A stretch of DNA of 46,024 nucleotides from an uncultured Bacteroidales bacterium (GCA_946413585.1 CAMKLG010000020.1:1-46024), one strand, 5' to 3'; positions 1-7,866 are shown, counted from the first letter of the stretch. Numbers and translations are program-made. The notes: generated from the sequence alone by a model not told the origin.

Positions 1-1
1 C

Positions 2-730
2 TTTGGTTCAAGATATTATTCCTCCGATTTGAGTGTATGGTTGAGCGTGGACCCGATGAGTGACAAATATGCGTCGCTGTCGCCGTACACGTATTGCGCG
101 GATAACCCGGTTAGGTTGGTGGATCCGAATGGGGAAGAGATAATTATTGAATGGCGAGGATCACAATATAGATACGAAAAAGACGGAACATTGACTCATA
201 TAAAAGGAGATGTTCTCGATGAACGCCAATTAAATCGTTTCGTCAATAAAGCTAAATATTCGTTGGACAAGATCAATAAGACTACTGAGGGAAAACGTAT
301 GATCTCTGATTTACAAAATTCAGGGACGCACTATAAGATTATTGCTGGTGCGAGTGGATATGAGAAAAACAAACAAAAAAATACTATTACATGGAGCTCT
401 AATGGAACAAAAATGCCGGTTCAAGGAAATCCATTGGGAGAAAGTAATGGAACCTGTGATTTAGCACATGAATTATCGCATGCATTTGACGACAATAATA
501 ATTGGACGGATGTTACACCTGTAGATAAATTAAAGAAAAGTGAGTGGGTGGCCTGTTATAGGGAAAATCTTATACGAGAAGAATTAGGGCTTAGATATAG
601 AACATATTATAAGAAGAATGAGACACCTGATGGGACTTTTCTTGGGGGAGATAAACCTTACTTGTTGAATGATGATGGTACTGCTCCATATTTACCTTTT
701 GATATCAAATCCTATGAAAAACAACGATAA
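2..730 (+). CDS. Orphan Rhs C-terminal toxin, M91-like metalloprotease domain (5' partial)
   Basis: The frame is open from base 2, so the 5' end lies outside the window. The first ~40 codons are the conserved end of an Rhs core (FGSRYYSSDLS, SVDPMSDKY, LVDPNGEE). After the core the sequence becomes AT-rich and unrelated to the other cassettes, as expected for a swapped toxin module. The toxin part contains HELSH (nt 467-481), an HExxH zinc-binding motif, followed ~30 residues later by RENLIREELGLRYR. This resembles the E-N-xxR-xxLGLxxR pattern of M91 (NleD-like) effector peptidases. Inference: a zinc metalloprotease toxin delivered by an Rhs polymorphic toxin. The only early start in the window is a TTG at 29, so this is probably part of a longer upstream Rhs gene or an orphan tip. 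Its 3' end overlaps the next gene by 17 nt. Confidence 0.75.
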   Translation, partial: FGSRYYSSDLSVWLSVDPMSDKYASLSPYTYCADNPVRLVDPNGEEIIIEWRGSQYRYEKDGTLTHIKGDVLDERQLNRFVNKAKYSLDKINKTTEGKRMISDLQNSGTHYKIIAGASGYEKNKQKNTITWSSNGTKMPVQGNPLGESNGTCDLAHELSHAFDDNNNWTDVTPVDKLKKSEWVACYRENLIREELGLRYRTYYKKNETPDGTFLGGDKPYLLNDDGTAPYLPFDIKSYEKQR

Positions 731-1313
731 ACGGTGGATAATTTATTTGTGTATAATAACTATTTTAAATAGTTGCAAATCATATACGCGCACATGTGAT
801 TGTGAAGCATTTTTATATAAACCATTAGAGGATTCCCCTGCATATGTAATTAAATTGCCCCCCAACAGCAATATTGCGACCATTACAATTGGACAATCTA
901 AATGTTATAATTTCTCCTACAATGATGCCGTTTTATTTATTAGTGAAGAAGACCCATACTACGACTCGCAGATTCAAGACACTTTATACAACTTTCTTCT
1001 GAAAATGCAGAGACTTTATCAAAAAGGAGAAAAAATCAACATTCTAAAGGAAGGTTTGGAGTGTGAAAGTGGGTACGATGGATTGTTTTGGAAATTTTGT
1101 TTAATTTACAATTTGGAAAAAGCAGATCATTTGAATGGACTAAGTAACCTTGGCGTTGAACATTTATATGTAGGGTATCTGTATGCTTCAGAAAGAGACA
1201 CAGCTGTGTTAAACGATTGCATTTCTTCTGTAATTCGAATCAACGAACCTGTCAATAAACACAAAGCGAACAAAATCATCAAATGTGATCATTATTATAC
1301 CATAAAAAACTGA
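714..1313 (+). CDS. Putative lipoprotein, candidate immunity protein for toxin 1
   Basis: 199 aa from the ATG at 714, which lies inside the last codons of the toxin gene (17-nt overlap). The frame is open further upstream to 669, but the start at 714 puts a typical signal directly at the N terminus: MKNNDKRW, then a hydrophobic stretch (IIYLCIITI) and a lipobox-like LNSC. The mature protein would be a periplasm-facing lipoprotein. No family was recognised. Its position immediately after and overlapping a polymorphic toxin is the standard place for a cognate immunity gene. The assignment rests on position and export signal only. Confidence 0.6.
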   Translation: MKNNDKRWIIYLCIITILNSCKSYTRTCDCEAFLYKPLEDSPAYVIKLPPNSNIATITIGQSKCYNFSYNDAVLFISEEDPYYDSQIQDTLYNFLLKMQRLYQKGEKINILKEGLECESGYDGLFWKFCLIYNLEKADHLNGLSNLGVEHLYVGYLYASERDTAVLNDCISSVIRINEPVNKHKANKIIKCDHYYTIKN

Positions 1314-1331
1314 TAGATAATCAATACCACA

Positions 1332-2480
1332 ATGAAAAAGTCCCACGAATTCTGCATTGACCACAATATATACGAGAATGTTTCGCATTGCCACCTGCTA
1401 TACGCGGAGCCCACAACGTCCGAGGTTTCCATTGGGGGTTCCGCCTCTCACTGCGTTCGCGGCGGAATGACGGTGGTCGCCCGTACGGAGGCAAAAGGGG
1501 AATATGGGCGGCAGGGAGCGCGGTGGGATTACGTGGCGCGGTGCGTGCCGCCCATATTCCCTTCCCCTGCCGCAACGGCGCGTACGTCATTCCGCCACAC
1601 CCCAACATGTCCGTGGCCACGGCAGACCGCAACCGTGTGGCGGAATCTCCAACAAAACCGCCAGCACACTCGTATTCACTATTCTTCATTCTTCATTCAT
1701 CATTCTTCATTGTCTTTCACCTTCTCCGCCAAGGAAAAGGACTCTGAAACCGGCCTATCTTACTTCGGCTCACGGTATTACAGCTCCGACCTGAGCATTT
1801 GGCTGAGCGTTGACCCGATGGCTGCGAAATATCCTTCGCTTTCGCCGTACACGTATTGCGCGGACAATCCGGTGAAGTTGGTGGACCCGGATGGGGAGGA
1901 GTGGGAATCATATACAGATGAGGTTTTTGCTAATAGGCTAATAAAAAAAGCTGAAAGATTAATAAGAAGAGCAGAAAGTAAAATAGCTAGGTTGCAAAAC
2001 CAGATTGACAAGTATAAAGAGGAAGGAAAAACAGATGGAATTTCTGACAATCAATTACTTATTGAATGTTATAAAAGGAAGATATCATATTTGCAAGAAG
2101 GTGTTGACAATCTCATTGATATGGGTAATACGACGGAGCATAAATTTCATTTCTCTATTTCTGACAATACAACCAGCAGTGTTACTCAACGCGAAACCGG
2201 CAATTCTAAAATTATTGATATTAATATTTATTCTGACATAAAAAAAGAAACGGCTTGGCATGAATGCGTTCATGTGGGAGATTGGATAGCAGATAGATTC
2301 CAACATGCATTTTCAAATGGTGTACTGGGCACTTTTAATGATAATAAGGGAGATGCCGAGGAACATGCATATAAATCTGAATTTTATTTTTCAACAAGAA
2401 GATTCAAAGGAGTAGGTATTAATTCTCCTTCTTCAATCAATAATCAAACCTATAAATTATTCGAAAATGTTACACAGTAA
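1332..2480 (+). CDS. Orphan Rhs cassette 2: Rhs core end fused to HExxH toxin domain
   Basis: 382 codons open from an ATG 18 nt after the first immunity gene. Residues ~1-125 are not Rhs: they are translated from a GC-rich palindromic element (1439-1645) and a heptamer array (1682-1709), so the N terminus may not be a real protein. The Rhs core follows (FTFSAKEKD, YFGSRYYSSDLS, LVDPDGEE; about 1710-1900). Then comes a ~190-aa AT-rich toxin domain: a Lys/Glu-rich helical stretch, then WHECVHVGDW with HECVH at nt 2259-2273, and DAEEHAYKSEF ~30 residues later. The layout HExxH plus a downstream E..AY fits a zinc metallopeptidase, but it is not obviously the same family as toxin 1. This is the only downstream cassette whose upstream ORF is in frame with the core. 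It may still be a silent donor cassette. Confidence 0.6.
   Translation: MKKSHEFCIDHNIYENVSHCHLLYAEPTTSEVSIGGSASHCVRGGMTVVARTEAKGEYGRQGARWDYVARCVPPIFPSPAATARTSFRHTPTCPWPRQTATVWRNLQQNRQHTRIHYSSFFIHHSSLSFTFSAKEKDSETGLSYFGSRYYSSDLSIWLSVDPMAAKYPSLSPYTYCADNPVKLVDPDGEEWESYTDEVFANRLIKKAERLIRRAESKIARLQNQIDKYKEEGKTDGISDNQLLIECYKRKISYLQEGVDNLIDMGNTTEHKFHFSISDNTTSSVTQRETGNSKIIDINIYSDIKKETAWHECVHVGDWIADRFQHAFSNGVLGTFNDNKGDAEEHAYKSEFYFSTRRFKGVGINSPSSINNQTYKLFENVTQ
1439..1645. repeat. Palindromic element (~207 bp) in Rhs cassette 2
   Basis: The element begins TTCCGCC and ends GGCGGAA, giving terminal inverted repeats. Inside are nested perfect inverted repeats. A 12-bp pair, GGCGGAATGACG (1461-1472) and CGTCATTCCGCC (1585-1596), encloses a 16-bp pair, GGGAATATGGGCGGCA (1498-1513) and its complement (1546-1561). 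A third 12-bp pair, ATTCCGCCACAC (1589-1600) and GTGTGGCGGAAT (1635-1646), shares the middle arm, so alternative folds are possible. A close copy lies at 5191-5394. Cassette 3 has only a single TTCCGCC at the equivalent place. MITE-like behaviour is an inference. Confidence 0.75.
1682..1709 (+). repeat. Heptamer array, 4 units (TTCTTCA/TTCATCA)
   Basis: Four consecutive 7-nt units, TTCTTCA TTCTTCA and TTCATCA TTCTTCA, run directly into TTGTCTTTCACC at the start of the Rhs core. The array is translated as His/Ser/Phe-rich residues. Cassette 4 has five units at the same point, which changes the frame. Confidence 0.9.
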
Positions 2481-3270
2481 ATTCAAACGATTGCTTTTTT
2501 TAGCCATTGTTGGATCTTTTTTCCCTTGTCGGTCTTTTTCACAAACATCGCGAAATACCTTTTTTAGCCCGCATTTCTGTCTTCAGCTTTCTGATTCCGG
2601 CACTTATACAATGAGACCGTATTTTGGCAACATGCCTACTTTGGGTTACAAATCTCAAGATACCATTAGTTTCGGTTATTATAAGAAACAAGGGAATTAT
2701 TATATTTTGGAAGCGGATAGATCAATAATAGAAAATCAAGGCGAGTGCACTGATTTCTCTGTACAATATGGCCGATTTTTGGAAAGTGACAGCTTGTTTG
2801 TTTTCATTAACTCTCCTTATGAGGAAGAAATAACACATTCTAATCTTGTCAGAGTTTATCTGTATCTGCTGACTTTACACTGTACTGATGGAAGCGTCGT
2901 CAGTATAATAGACAGCACAAACAGAATCCCCATATTTTTGAATGGTTCTCAACATATTTCGAAGATAGATGTTTATATATCATATCGATCTGATTTCTAT
3001 TCGACAAGCGATGCGTATTCATTCACACATTCTCCTTATTGCCATATCAGTCTTAAAAATATACCAGTTGATTCGAATATGGTGACTATATTTATGCCGA
3101 ATTTCAAGTATTTTTCATTAACTTACCTGCCATATCGACATTACAGAGTGCAAATATTAGACAAGCATACTATTATAGCAAATGGAGAATTGTTTTATAA
3201 ATACGATTTGAAATATAAAATAGGATTAAACAGGTGGGACAGAAAACTCCGACGGCACCCTCAATTGTGA
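2467..3270 (+). CDS. Exported protein of unknown function, candidate immunity protein for toxin 2
   Basis: 267 aa starting at an ATG inside the end of cassette 2 (14-nt overlap). The N terminus is a signal peptide: basic MLHSKFKR, a hydrophobic LLFLAIVGSFF segment, and a likely cut near SFSQ; a lipobox alternative (FFPC) cannot be excluded. The rest is rich in Tyr, Ser and aromatic residues and looks like a small beta-rich periplasmic protein. No family was recognised. AT-rich base composition matches the toxin part of cassette 2 and not the Rhs core. Role as immunity protein is inferred from position, overlap and export. Confidence 0.6.
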   Translation: MLHSKFKRLLFLAIVGSFFPCRSFSQTSRNTFFSPHFCLQLSDSGTYTMRPYFGNMPTLGYKSQDTISFGYYKKQGNYYILEADRSIIENQGECTDFSVQYGRFLESDSLFVFINSPYEEEITHSNLVRVYLYLLTLHCTDGSVVSIIDSTNRIPIFLNGSQHISKIDVYISYRSDFYSTSDAYSFTHSPYCHISLKNIPVDSNMVTIFMPNFKYFSLTYLPYRHYRVQILDKHTIIANGELFYKYDLKYKIGLNRWDRKLRRHPQL

Positions 3271-3475
3271 ACTAAATTCTGATAAGATTGAATATTATTC
3301 CAAAAAGTTAAGACTGAAATCAATACGAGAAATTGTACATTAACTCATCAAAAAAAACTTATGCCCTTCACCCTCACATATAACCCGCTGACCCCGCAGA
3401 TTAACGCAGATAGCCTGCACCCATATACGCGCAGATACCCGCGATACGCGGAGACCACAACGTCCTCGGTTTCCA
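3271..3475. other. Intergenic region before cassette 3
   Basis: No convincing gene. From about 3442 the DNA matches the segment in front of the palindromic element of cassette 2 (TACGCGGAG and CCACAACGTCC, then TTTCCATTGGGGGTTCCGCC). An ATG at 3361 opens a 98-codon frame that crosses the heptamer array, but it reaches the Rhs core in the wrong frame. Confidence 0.6.
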
Positions 3476-4333
3476 TTGGGGGTTCCGCCACATACTGTAT
3501 TCTCTATTCTCTATTCTTCATTCTTCATTCATCATTCTTCATTGTCTTTCACCTTCTCCGCCAAGGAACGCGACCCCGAAACCGGCCTATCCTACTTCGG
3601 CTCACGATATTACAGCAGCGATTTGAGTGTGTGGCTGAGCGTGGACCCGATGAGTGACAAATATGCGTCGCTTTCACCGTATGTTTACTGCGCGAATGAC
3701 CCTATAAAATTGGTGGATCCGGATGGGGAGGCGTGGGAGGTAAATCAAGACGGTCATATTCGCCAAACAGGAGATGAAAATGACCATACACTTTATGCTG
3801 TCAAAGGTCGAAAAAATAGATTTGGAGATCGTATTACCTATAGGTGGGGTGAACAAAAAGGTCAAACAAAATCGATATCAGTGAACCCTAACATTATGAG
3901 CAGCTTGAAAGAAAGCGAAGAGTATTCCACTCTTGATTTAACAGGTAGGGAGAATGAGGGACTTAAACTGATGAGATTCCTTTCTAGGAATACTGATGTT
4001 GAGTGGAGTTATTGGGGAGGAAATGAATGGAAAGAAGATCTGGGTTTTGCAGTCGAATATGCTACTTTAGCTACTAGTCATAAGCATAGTCGTGATCCTG
4101 GTTCCACTCCATTAGTGCTAGAGGCGAGTATTCAAAGGGATATGAATCATAATCATCCCCTCTACTTCTTTATCCATAGCCATCCTCGGAATGTCCCATT
4201 TGCGACATTCGCAAGTCCGAATGATAGAATAATCAAAGAAATATGTTTAACAAATAGTCCTCAGGCAACTATAGGACTTATGGTTAAGGGAATTTTATGG
4301 GATTACGACAACAAGAAAATCAAAATACAATGA
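3476..4333 (+). CDS. Orphan Rhs cassette 3: Rhs core end fused to JAB/JAMM-like toxin
   Basis: The open frame has no ATG before the core; the nearest start is a TTG at 3476, so this looks like an unexpressed or donor cassette. The Rhs core end runs from about 3545 to 3735 (FTFSAKERDPETG, YFGSRYYSSDLS, LVDPDGEAW). The AT-rich toxin domain of ~190 aa carries FIHSHPRN (HSH at nt 4175-4183) followed by ASPND (Ser 4214, Asp 4223), with an upstream Glu in LVLEASI. The HxHP-x-S-xx-D arrangement is the JAMM/MPN+ metal site; a JAB-like toxin domain at Rhs tips is a known class. The stop codon overlaps the ATG of the next gene as ATGA. Translation start and expression are uncertain, the family call is reasonable. 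Confidence 0.65.
   Translation: MGVPPHTVFSILYSSFFIHHSSLSFTFSAKERDPETGLSYFGSRYYSSDLSVWLSVDPMSDKYASLSPYVYCANDPIKLVDPDGEAWEVNQDGHIRQTGDENDHTLYAVKGRKNRFGDRITYRWGEQKGQTKSISVNPNIMSSLKESEEYSTLDLTGRENEGLKLMRFLSRNTDVEWSYWGGNEWKEDLGFAVEYATLATSHKHSRDPGSTPLVLEASIQRDMNHNHPLYFFIHSHPRNVPFATFASPNDRIIKEICLTNSPQATIGLMVKGILWDYDNKKIKIQ
3500..3541 (+). repeat. Heptamer array, 6 units (TTCTCTA/TTCTTCA)
   Basis: Six 7-nt units, TTCTCTA twice and then four of the TTCTTCA/TTCATCA type, precede TTGTCTTTCACC of the Rhs core in cassette 3. No palindromic element precedes it here. Confidence 0.9.
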
Positions 4334-4929
4334 TTAGTTACACACGCTTATTAAGGATCTTGATTTGTACGCTGTGGTTATTTGTGATAAATAAAGCTTT
4401 TTCACAAGAAAAACAGAAAGAATGTTACTCGTTGGAAAAGAATATGTACGATTTGAAATGTCTCTCAATGCGATCTTTCTGTGATACGATGATTTTTTAC
4501 TCCAATTTATATTTTGATTGTCCAATTTGGTTTAAGATGACTATTCAAGGGGATTTGGATAACTTGACAGTTATGTGTACTATCGTACAATGTGTTGATA
4601 GTGGGTATGTGCTAGATAATTGGCGTTGGTTTAACAATAGTACTTTCAATCACTCACTTTCGTCTTTTGGAGTGTTTTATCACAACGGATACTTATTTGA
4701 ATTCAATTTTGATATAGCCACGAGTGCAACAATCATTGAAACATTATTTGCAAAAAGCGACTCTATTGTGACCTTGAAACCATGGTGTCCACTTGCGAAG
4801 CCGAAATATATTAGCAGAAAAATCTTGTATCCACATTATTGCCAGTGTCTTGGTAAGCTTTATTTGAAAGATAACAAGATTATTGTCGAATGGAAGAGAA
4901 ATAGTTTTAAGAAAAGAACAAACCTATAA
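4330..4929 (+). CDS. Exported protein of unknown function, candidate immunity protein for toxin 3
   Basis: 199 aa from the ATG at 4330, which overlaps the toxin stop codon by 4 nt (ATGA), a sign of translational coupling. The frame is open back to 4297, but starting at 4330 gives a clean signal peptide: MISYTRLLR, hydrophobic ILICTLWLFVI, likely cut after AFSQ. The mature protein contains several Cys (KECYSLE, LKCLSMRSFC, FDCPIW, YCQC), compatible with disulfides in the periplasm. No family was recognised. The immunity role is inferred from position and coupling to the JAB-like toxin. Confidence 0.6.
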   Translation: MISYTRLLRILICTLWLFVINKAFSQEKQKECYSLEKNMYDLKCLSMRSFCDTMIFYSNLYFDCPIWFKMTIQGDLDNLTVMCTIVQCVDSGYVLDNWRWFNNSTFNHSLSSFGVFYHNGYLFEFNFDIATSATIIETLFAKSDSIVTLKPWCPLAKPKYISRKILYPHYCQCLGKLYLKDNKIIVEWKRNSFKKRTNL

Positions 4930-5078
4930 GAGTTTGGGTGAACGCCATTCTCAATTCGTTGAACCGAGTTTAGCACAATTTTTACCCAATTCTTCTACCT
5001 ATAGAGGTGGCGTTCCAGTCGAGAAGCCACTGAGTCTTACAGATTTTAATTTCAAATCTATACATACTGGAAATTTTG

Positions 5079-5086
5079 TATTTTTG
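5079..5086 (+). promoter_or_regulatory. Bacteroidetes -7 promoter box
   Basis: TATTTTTG fits the TAnnTTTG consensus, and an ATG follows at 5102. The frame from that ATG does not reach the Rhs core in frame. No good -33 TTTG box was seen. It would transcribe the cassette 4 remnant. Confidence 0.4.
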
Positions 5087-5190
5087 CCTTGTGGAAAAAC
5101 AATGAGACCAAGCCACCCATATCGCCTGCCGCTTCCCCAGAACCCGCCGAAGGGCTCTACTACCTCCTTTGTGCCCTGGCAATTCCGGGG

Positions 5191-5394
5191 TTCCGCCACT
5201 CACTGCGTTCGCGGCGGAATGGTGGTCACCCGCACGGAGGCAAAAGGGGAATATGGGCGGCGGGAACCTCGGTGGGGTTACGTGGCGCGGTGCGTGCCGC
5301 CCATATTCCCTTCCCCTGCCGCAACGGCGCGTACGTCATTCCGCCACACCCCAACATGTCCGTGGCCACGGCAGACCGCAACCGTGTGGCGGAA
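5191..5394. repeat. Palindromic element (~204 bp), second copy
   Basis: Close copy of 1439-1645, again bounded by TTCCGCC and GGCGGAA, with the same inner pair GGGAATATGGGCGG / CCGCCCATATTCCC. The flanks differ on the left (unrelated sequence before 5187), while the right flank continues as the same heptamer array and Rhs core seen in cassette 2. Confidence 0.75.
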
Positions 5395-5429
5395 TCTCCA
5401 ACAAAACCGCCAGCACACTCGTATTCACT

Positions 5430-5465
<36 letters not shown>

Positions 5466-5654
5466 TTGTCTTTCACCTTCTCCGCCAAAGAAAAGGACTC
5501 CGAAACCGGCCTAAGCTACTTTGGCTCACGGTATTACAGCAGCGATTTGGGCATTTGGTTGAGCGTGGACCCGCAAAGCGACAAATATCCTTCGCTGAGT
5601 CCGCATGTTTATTGCGCGGACAACCCCGTGATGTTGGTAAAACCTGAATCCTGA
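5466..5654 (+). pseudogene. Rhs cassette 4: core remnant without toxin domain
   Basis: The Rhs core end is clear (FTFSAKEKDSETG, YFGSRYYSSDLG, VDPQSDKYPSLSP, YCADNPVMLV), but at the exact point where the other cassettes read LVDPDGE and enter the toxin domain this one reads VKPES and stops. The new sequence is a CCTGAAT/CCTGAAA heptamer array. No toxin or immunity gene follows before the convergent pyridoxamine kinase gene. The frame is open back to 5169, but the ATG after the upstream promoter box is in another frame. Interpretation: a decayed or recombined end of the Rhs array. Confidence 0.7.
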
Positions 5655-5663
5655 AACCTGAAA
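5643..5663. repeat. Heptamer array, 3 units (CCTGAAA)
   Basis: CCTGAAT and two CCTGAAA units replace the toxin-coding region of cassette 4 and supply its stop codon (TGA). Confidence 0.75.
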
Positions 5664-5743
5664 CTTAGTGTAAAGTTACCCCAGAGTTGAACAACCGTCT
5701 CTCACCTTTCCCCTCCAGCGCATAGTACAGTGATTCTTTCCCG

Positions 5744-6556
5744 CTACAGCTCACTGAGGTGATTCTGAATCGGGATGCCATTATCCGCGTGCATGCTGGC
5801 GCGATTGGCGGAAATGACGTGCGCCACGAAGTCCATGGCGGTTTGAACGCTGTCTTCCAGGGTGTTGCCCTTCAGATAATGGCCGATGGTCATCGCGGAA
5901 AAGACATCGCCGGTGCCGGAGAACTGCGCCTCCACCTGCTGGTAAGGCAGCACCTTTATCTTGCCGATGCTCTTGTCATACAGCATCGTGCAGGTCTGAC
6001 CCTCCATCAACATGCTGGAGATGATGACGGAATTGTCGCCCATTTTATGCAACGTCAAAATCAGGTCTTCCGCCTCTTCGTATGTCAAAGAGTCTTTTTC
6101 CAAATATTTGCCTGCCAGGAATTTGGCTTCGGTGACATTGGGAACAATCACATCCGCCACACGGCAGACACTCCGCATAAACTCCACATTGTGGTCGGTG
6201 ACGCCGTTGTAGAGCTTGCCGTCGTCGGCCATAATCGGGTCCACAAAGATGAACGTGCCGCGGGCTTTCAACCGCTTGCAGTAGTCGGTCACCAGCCGCG
6301 TCTGCTCCTCCGACACAAGGTAGCCCGTGCAGACCGCATCCACCTCGAAGCCCTGCTCCTCCCAAACGTCAATACTCTGCCGCATGTATTCCGTAGTGTC
6401 GAGCACCGCAAACCTCCCGTAACCGAAATTGTTGGACACCAACGAGGAGGGCAGTCTGAAAATCTCGTATTTCAGATGCGACAGAATCGGCACCATCACC
6501 GACATGCCCAGGTTGCCGTAACCGACGATGTCTCCGATGAGTAAAATACTGCTCAT
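5744..6556 (-). CDS. pdxY: Pyridoxamine kinase (PdxY/PdxK type)
   Basis: 270 aa, normal family length. A ribokinase-superfamily enzyme that phosphorylates pyridoxal, pyridoxamine or pyridoxine at the 5'-hydroxyl with ATP in the vitamin B6 salvage pathway; cytosolic. Visible marks are the start ILLIGDIVGYGNLG, DPIMADDGKLY at residues 106-116 (PdxK/PdxY signature DPVMxDxGxxY), VPNVTEA at 138-144, and the anion-hole/catalytic FSGTGDVFSA with GTGD at 214-217. The start is the ATG at 6554-6556. It lies 38 bp downstream of the COG0523 GTPase gene with only a heptamer array between, so the two are probably cotranscribed. The pdxY symbol follows the general class; substrate preference cannot be read from the sequence. 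Confidence 0.85.
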   Translation of the reverse strand: MSSILLIGDIVGYGNLGMSVMVPILSHLKYEIFRLPSSLVSNNFGYGRFAVLDTTEYMRQSIDVWEEQGFEVDAVCTGYLVSEEQTRLVTDYCKRLKARGTFIFVDPIMADDGKLYNGVTDHNVEFMRSVCRVADVIVPNVTEAKFLAGKYLEKDSLTYEEAEDLILTLHKMGDNSVIISSMLMEGQTCTMLYDKSIGKIKVLPYQQVEAQFSGTGDVFSAMTIGHYLKGNTLEDSVQTAMDFVAHVISANRASMHADNGIPIQNHLSEL

Positions 6557-6563
6557 TTTGATA

Positions 6564-6591
6564 GTTTCAAGTTTCAGGTTTCAGGTTTCAA
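6564..6591. repeat. Heptamer array, 4 units (GTTTCAG)
   Basis: GTTTCAA, GTTTCAG, GTTTCAG, GTTTCAA in the 38-bp gap between the GTPase stop codon and the kinase start codon. Confidence 0.85.
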
Positions 6592-6594
6592 AAT

Positions 6595-7866
6595 TTAGTC
6601 TTCGAGGCAGGCGTCGAGTTCGCGGGTGAGTTTCTCCTTGTCCATGTTTTGGCCGATGAAGACGATTTTGACCATGCGGTCGCCGTATTCGGGATCCCAG
6701 TCGCGCATGAAAGAGGGGTCTTCCTGCATCAGCTGCACCAAATCCTCTTGCGGCGCGGTAGCATACCAAAGTCCAGATTCCTTCAACGTCTGCTGCACGC
6801 CCGCTTGCTCGTACAGGTATGACATATCGCGATACTCCTTGAAATAAAGCACGCCCTTGGAACGAATGATGTTTTTCGGCCGTTTCTTCGACAAAAACTT
6901 ATTGAACTCGCCAATCTTGAAGGCTTTTCTACGATAATAGACAAAGGTAGAGATACCGTATTCCTCCACTTCCCCACCCTCGTGGTCGTGGTGATGGTGG
7001 TGATGATGGTGTTCGTGCTCTTCGTGCTCATCATCGTCGTCGTCATGATGATGATGATGTTCCTCGTGCTCATGTTCATCGTCGTGATGATGGTGGTGGT
7101 CGGCCCTTGCTTCGCGTTCCTCCTCTTCGGTGGTTTCGCGCTCCAGTTCGCGCACCCAACCCACAGAGACGGCAACTTGCTCATAATCAAACATCTTCGT
7201 ATTCACAATACGATCCAAATCCACTTGTGCATAGTCGGTTTCGATGATTTGTGCACCAGGATTCAGGTGGTGGATAATCTCTTTCACACGTTCAACCTCA
7301 TCCTCCGTCACTTCCGACACTTTGTTGAGCAACACGATGTTGCAGAACTCAATTTGTTGAATCAACAGGTTTTCAATATCTTCATCATCAATGTTTTCGC
7401 GTTCGAGGTCGTGACCGCAGGAAAACTCGCTTTGCATACGAAGAGCGTCCACCACCGTCACGATACAGTCGAGGCGCGGAGTACCGAACTCCGTGTATTT
7501 CGGGTTCATCTGCGGGATGGTGGAGATGGTGCGGGCGATGGGCTCCGGCTCGCAGATGCCGCTGGCCTCAATGACGATGTAGTCAAACTGTTGCGTTTTG
7601 ACAAGGTCGGTGAGCTGTTCCACCAAATCCATCTTGAGGGTGCAGCAGATGCAGCCGTTCTGCAGGGCCACCAAACTGTCGTCCTTTTCGGCCACGATAC
7701 CGCCCTTCTGGATGAGCGACGCATCAATGTTCACTTCTCCTATGTCATTGACAATCACGGCGAAACGTATGCCTTTCTGATTCGTCAAAATGTGGTTCAC
7801 CAAGGTGGTTTTTCCGCTTCCGAGGTAGCCGGTAAGCAGCAATACGGGTACATCTTTCTTTCTCAT
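6595..7866 (-). CDS. COG0523 (CobW/YciC-family) G3E GTPase, putative zinc metallochaperone
   Basis: 423 aa. The GTPase domain shows Walker A GYLGSGKT at residues 13-20, the family metal-binding motif GCICCTL at 71-77, VIEASGICEP at 98-107 and LLNKVS at 179-184 (the usual NKxD reads NKVS). A very His/Asp/Glu-rich linker at about 256-296 separates it from the CobW C-terminal domain (STFVYYRRKAFKIGEF...). Such linkers bind Zn or other divalent metals. Family members use GTP hydrolysis to deliver metal to client proteins, often under zinc limitation. The substrate is not determined here; zinc is the most likely. A promoter box lies at 7889-7896. It probably heads an operon with pyridoxamine kinase. 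Confidence 0.85.
   Translation of the reverse strand: MRKKDVPVLLLTGYLGSGKTTLVNHILTNQKGIRFAVIVNDIGEVNIDASLIQKGGIVAEKDDSLVALQNGCICCTLKMDLVEQLTDLVKTQQFDYIVIEASGICEPEPIARTISTIPQMNPKYTEFGTPRLDCIVTVVDALRMQSEFSCGHDLERENIDDEDIENLLIQQIEFCNIVLLNKVSEVTEDEVERVKEIIHHLNPGAQIIETDYAQVDLDRIVNTKMFDYEQVAVSVGWVRELERETTEEEEREARADHHHHHDDEHEHEEHHHHHDDDDDEHEEHEHHHHHHHHDHEGGEVEEYGISTFVYYRRKAFKIGEFNKFLSKKRPKNIIRSKGVLYFKEYRDMSYLYEQAGVQQTLKESGLWYATAPQEDLVQLMQEDPSFMRDWDPEYGDRMVKIVFIGQNMDKEKLTRELDACLED

Noticed and set aside
1388..1747. Several overlapping ORFs in both strands across the palindromic element of cassette 2 (and again near 5089-5514)
   Set aside because: GC-rich inverted repeats produce open frames in many phases; the translations have no protein-like features and repeat in both copies.
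5759..6544. Long + strand ORF (261 codons) opposite pyridoxamine kinase
   Set aside because: Shadow of a clearly recognised gene in GC-rich coding sequence; no family features.
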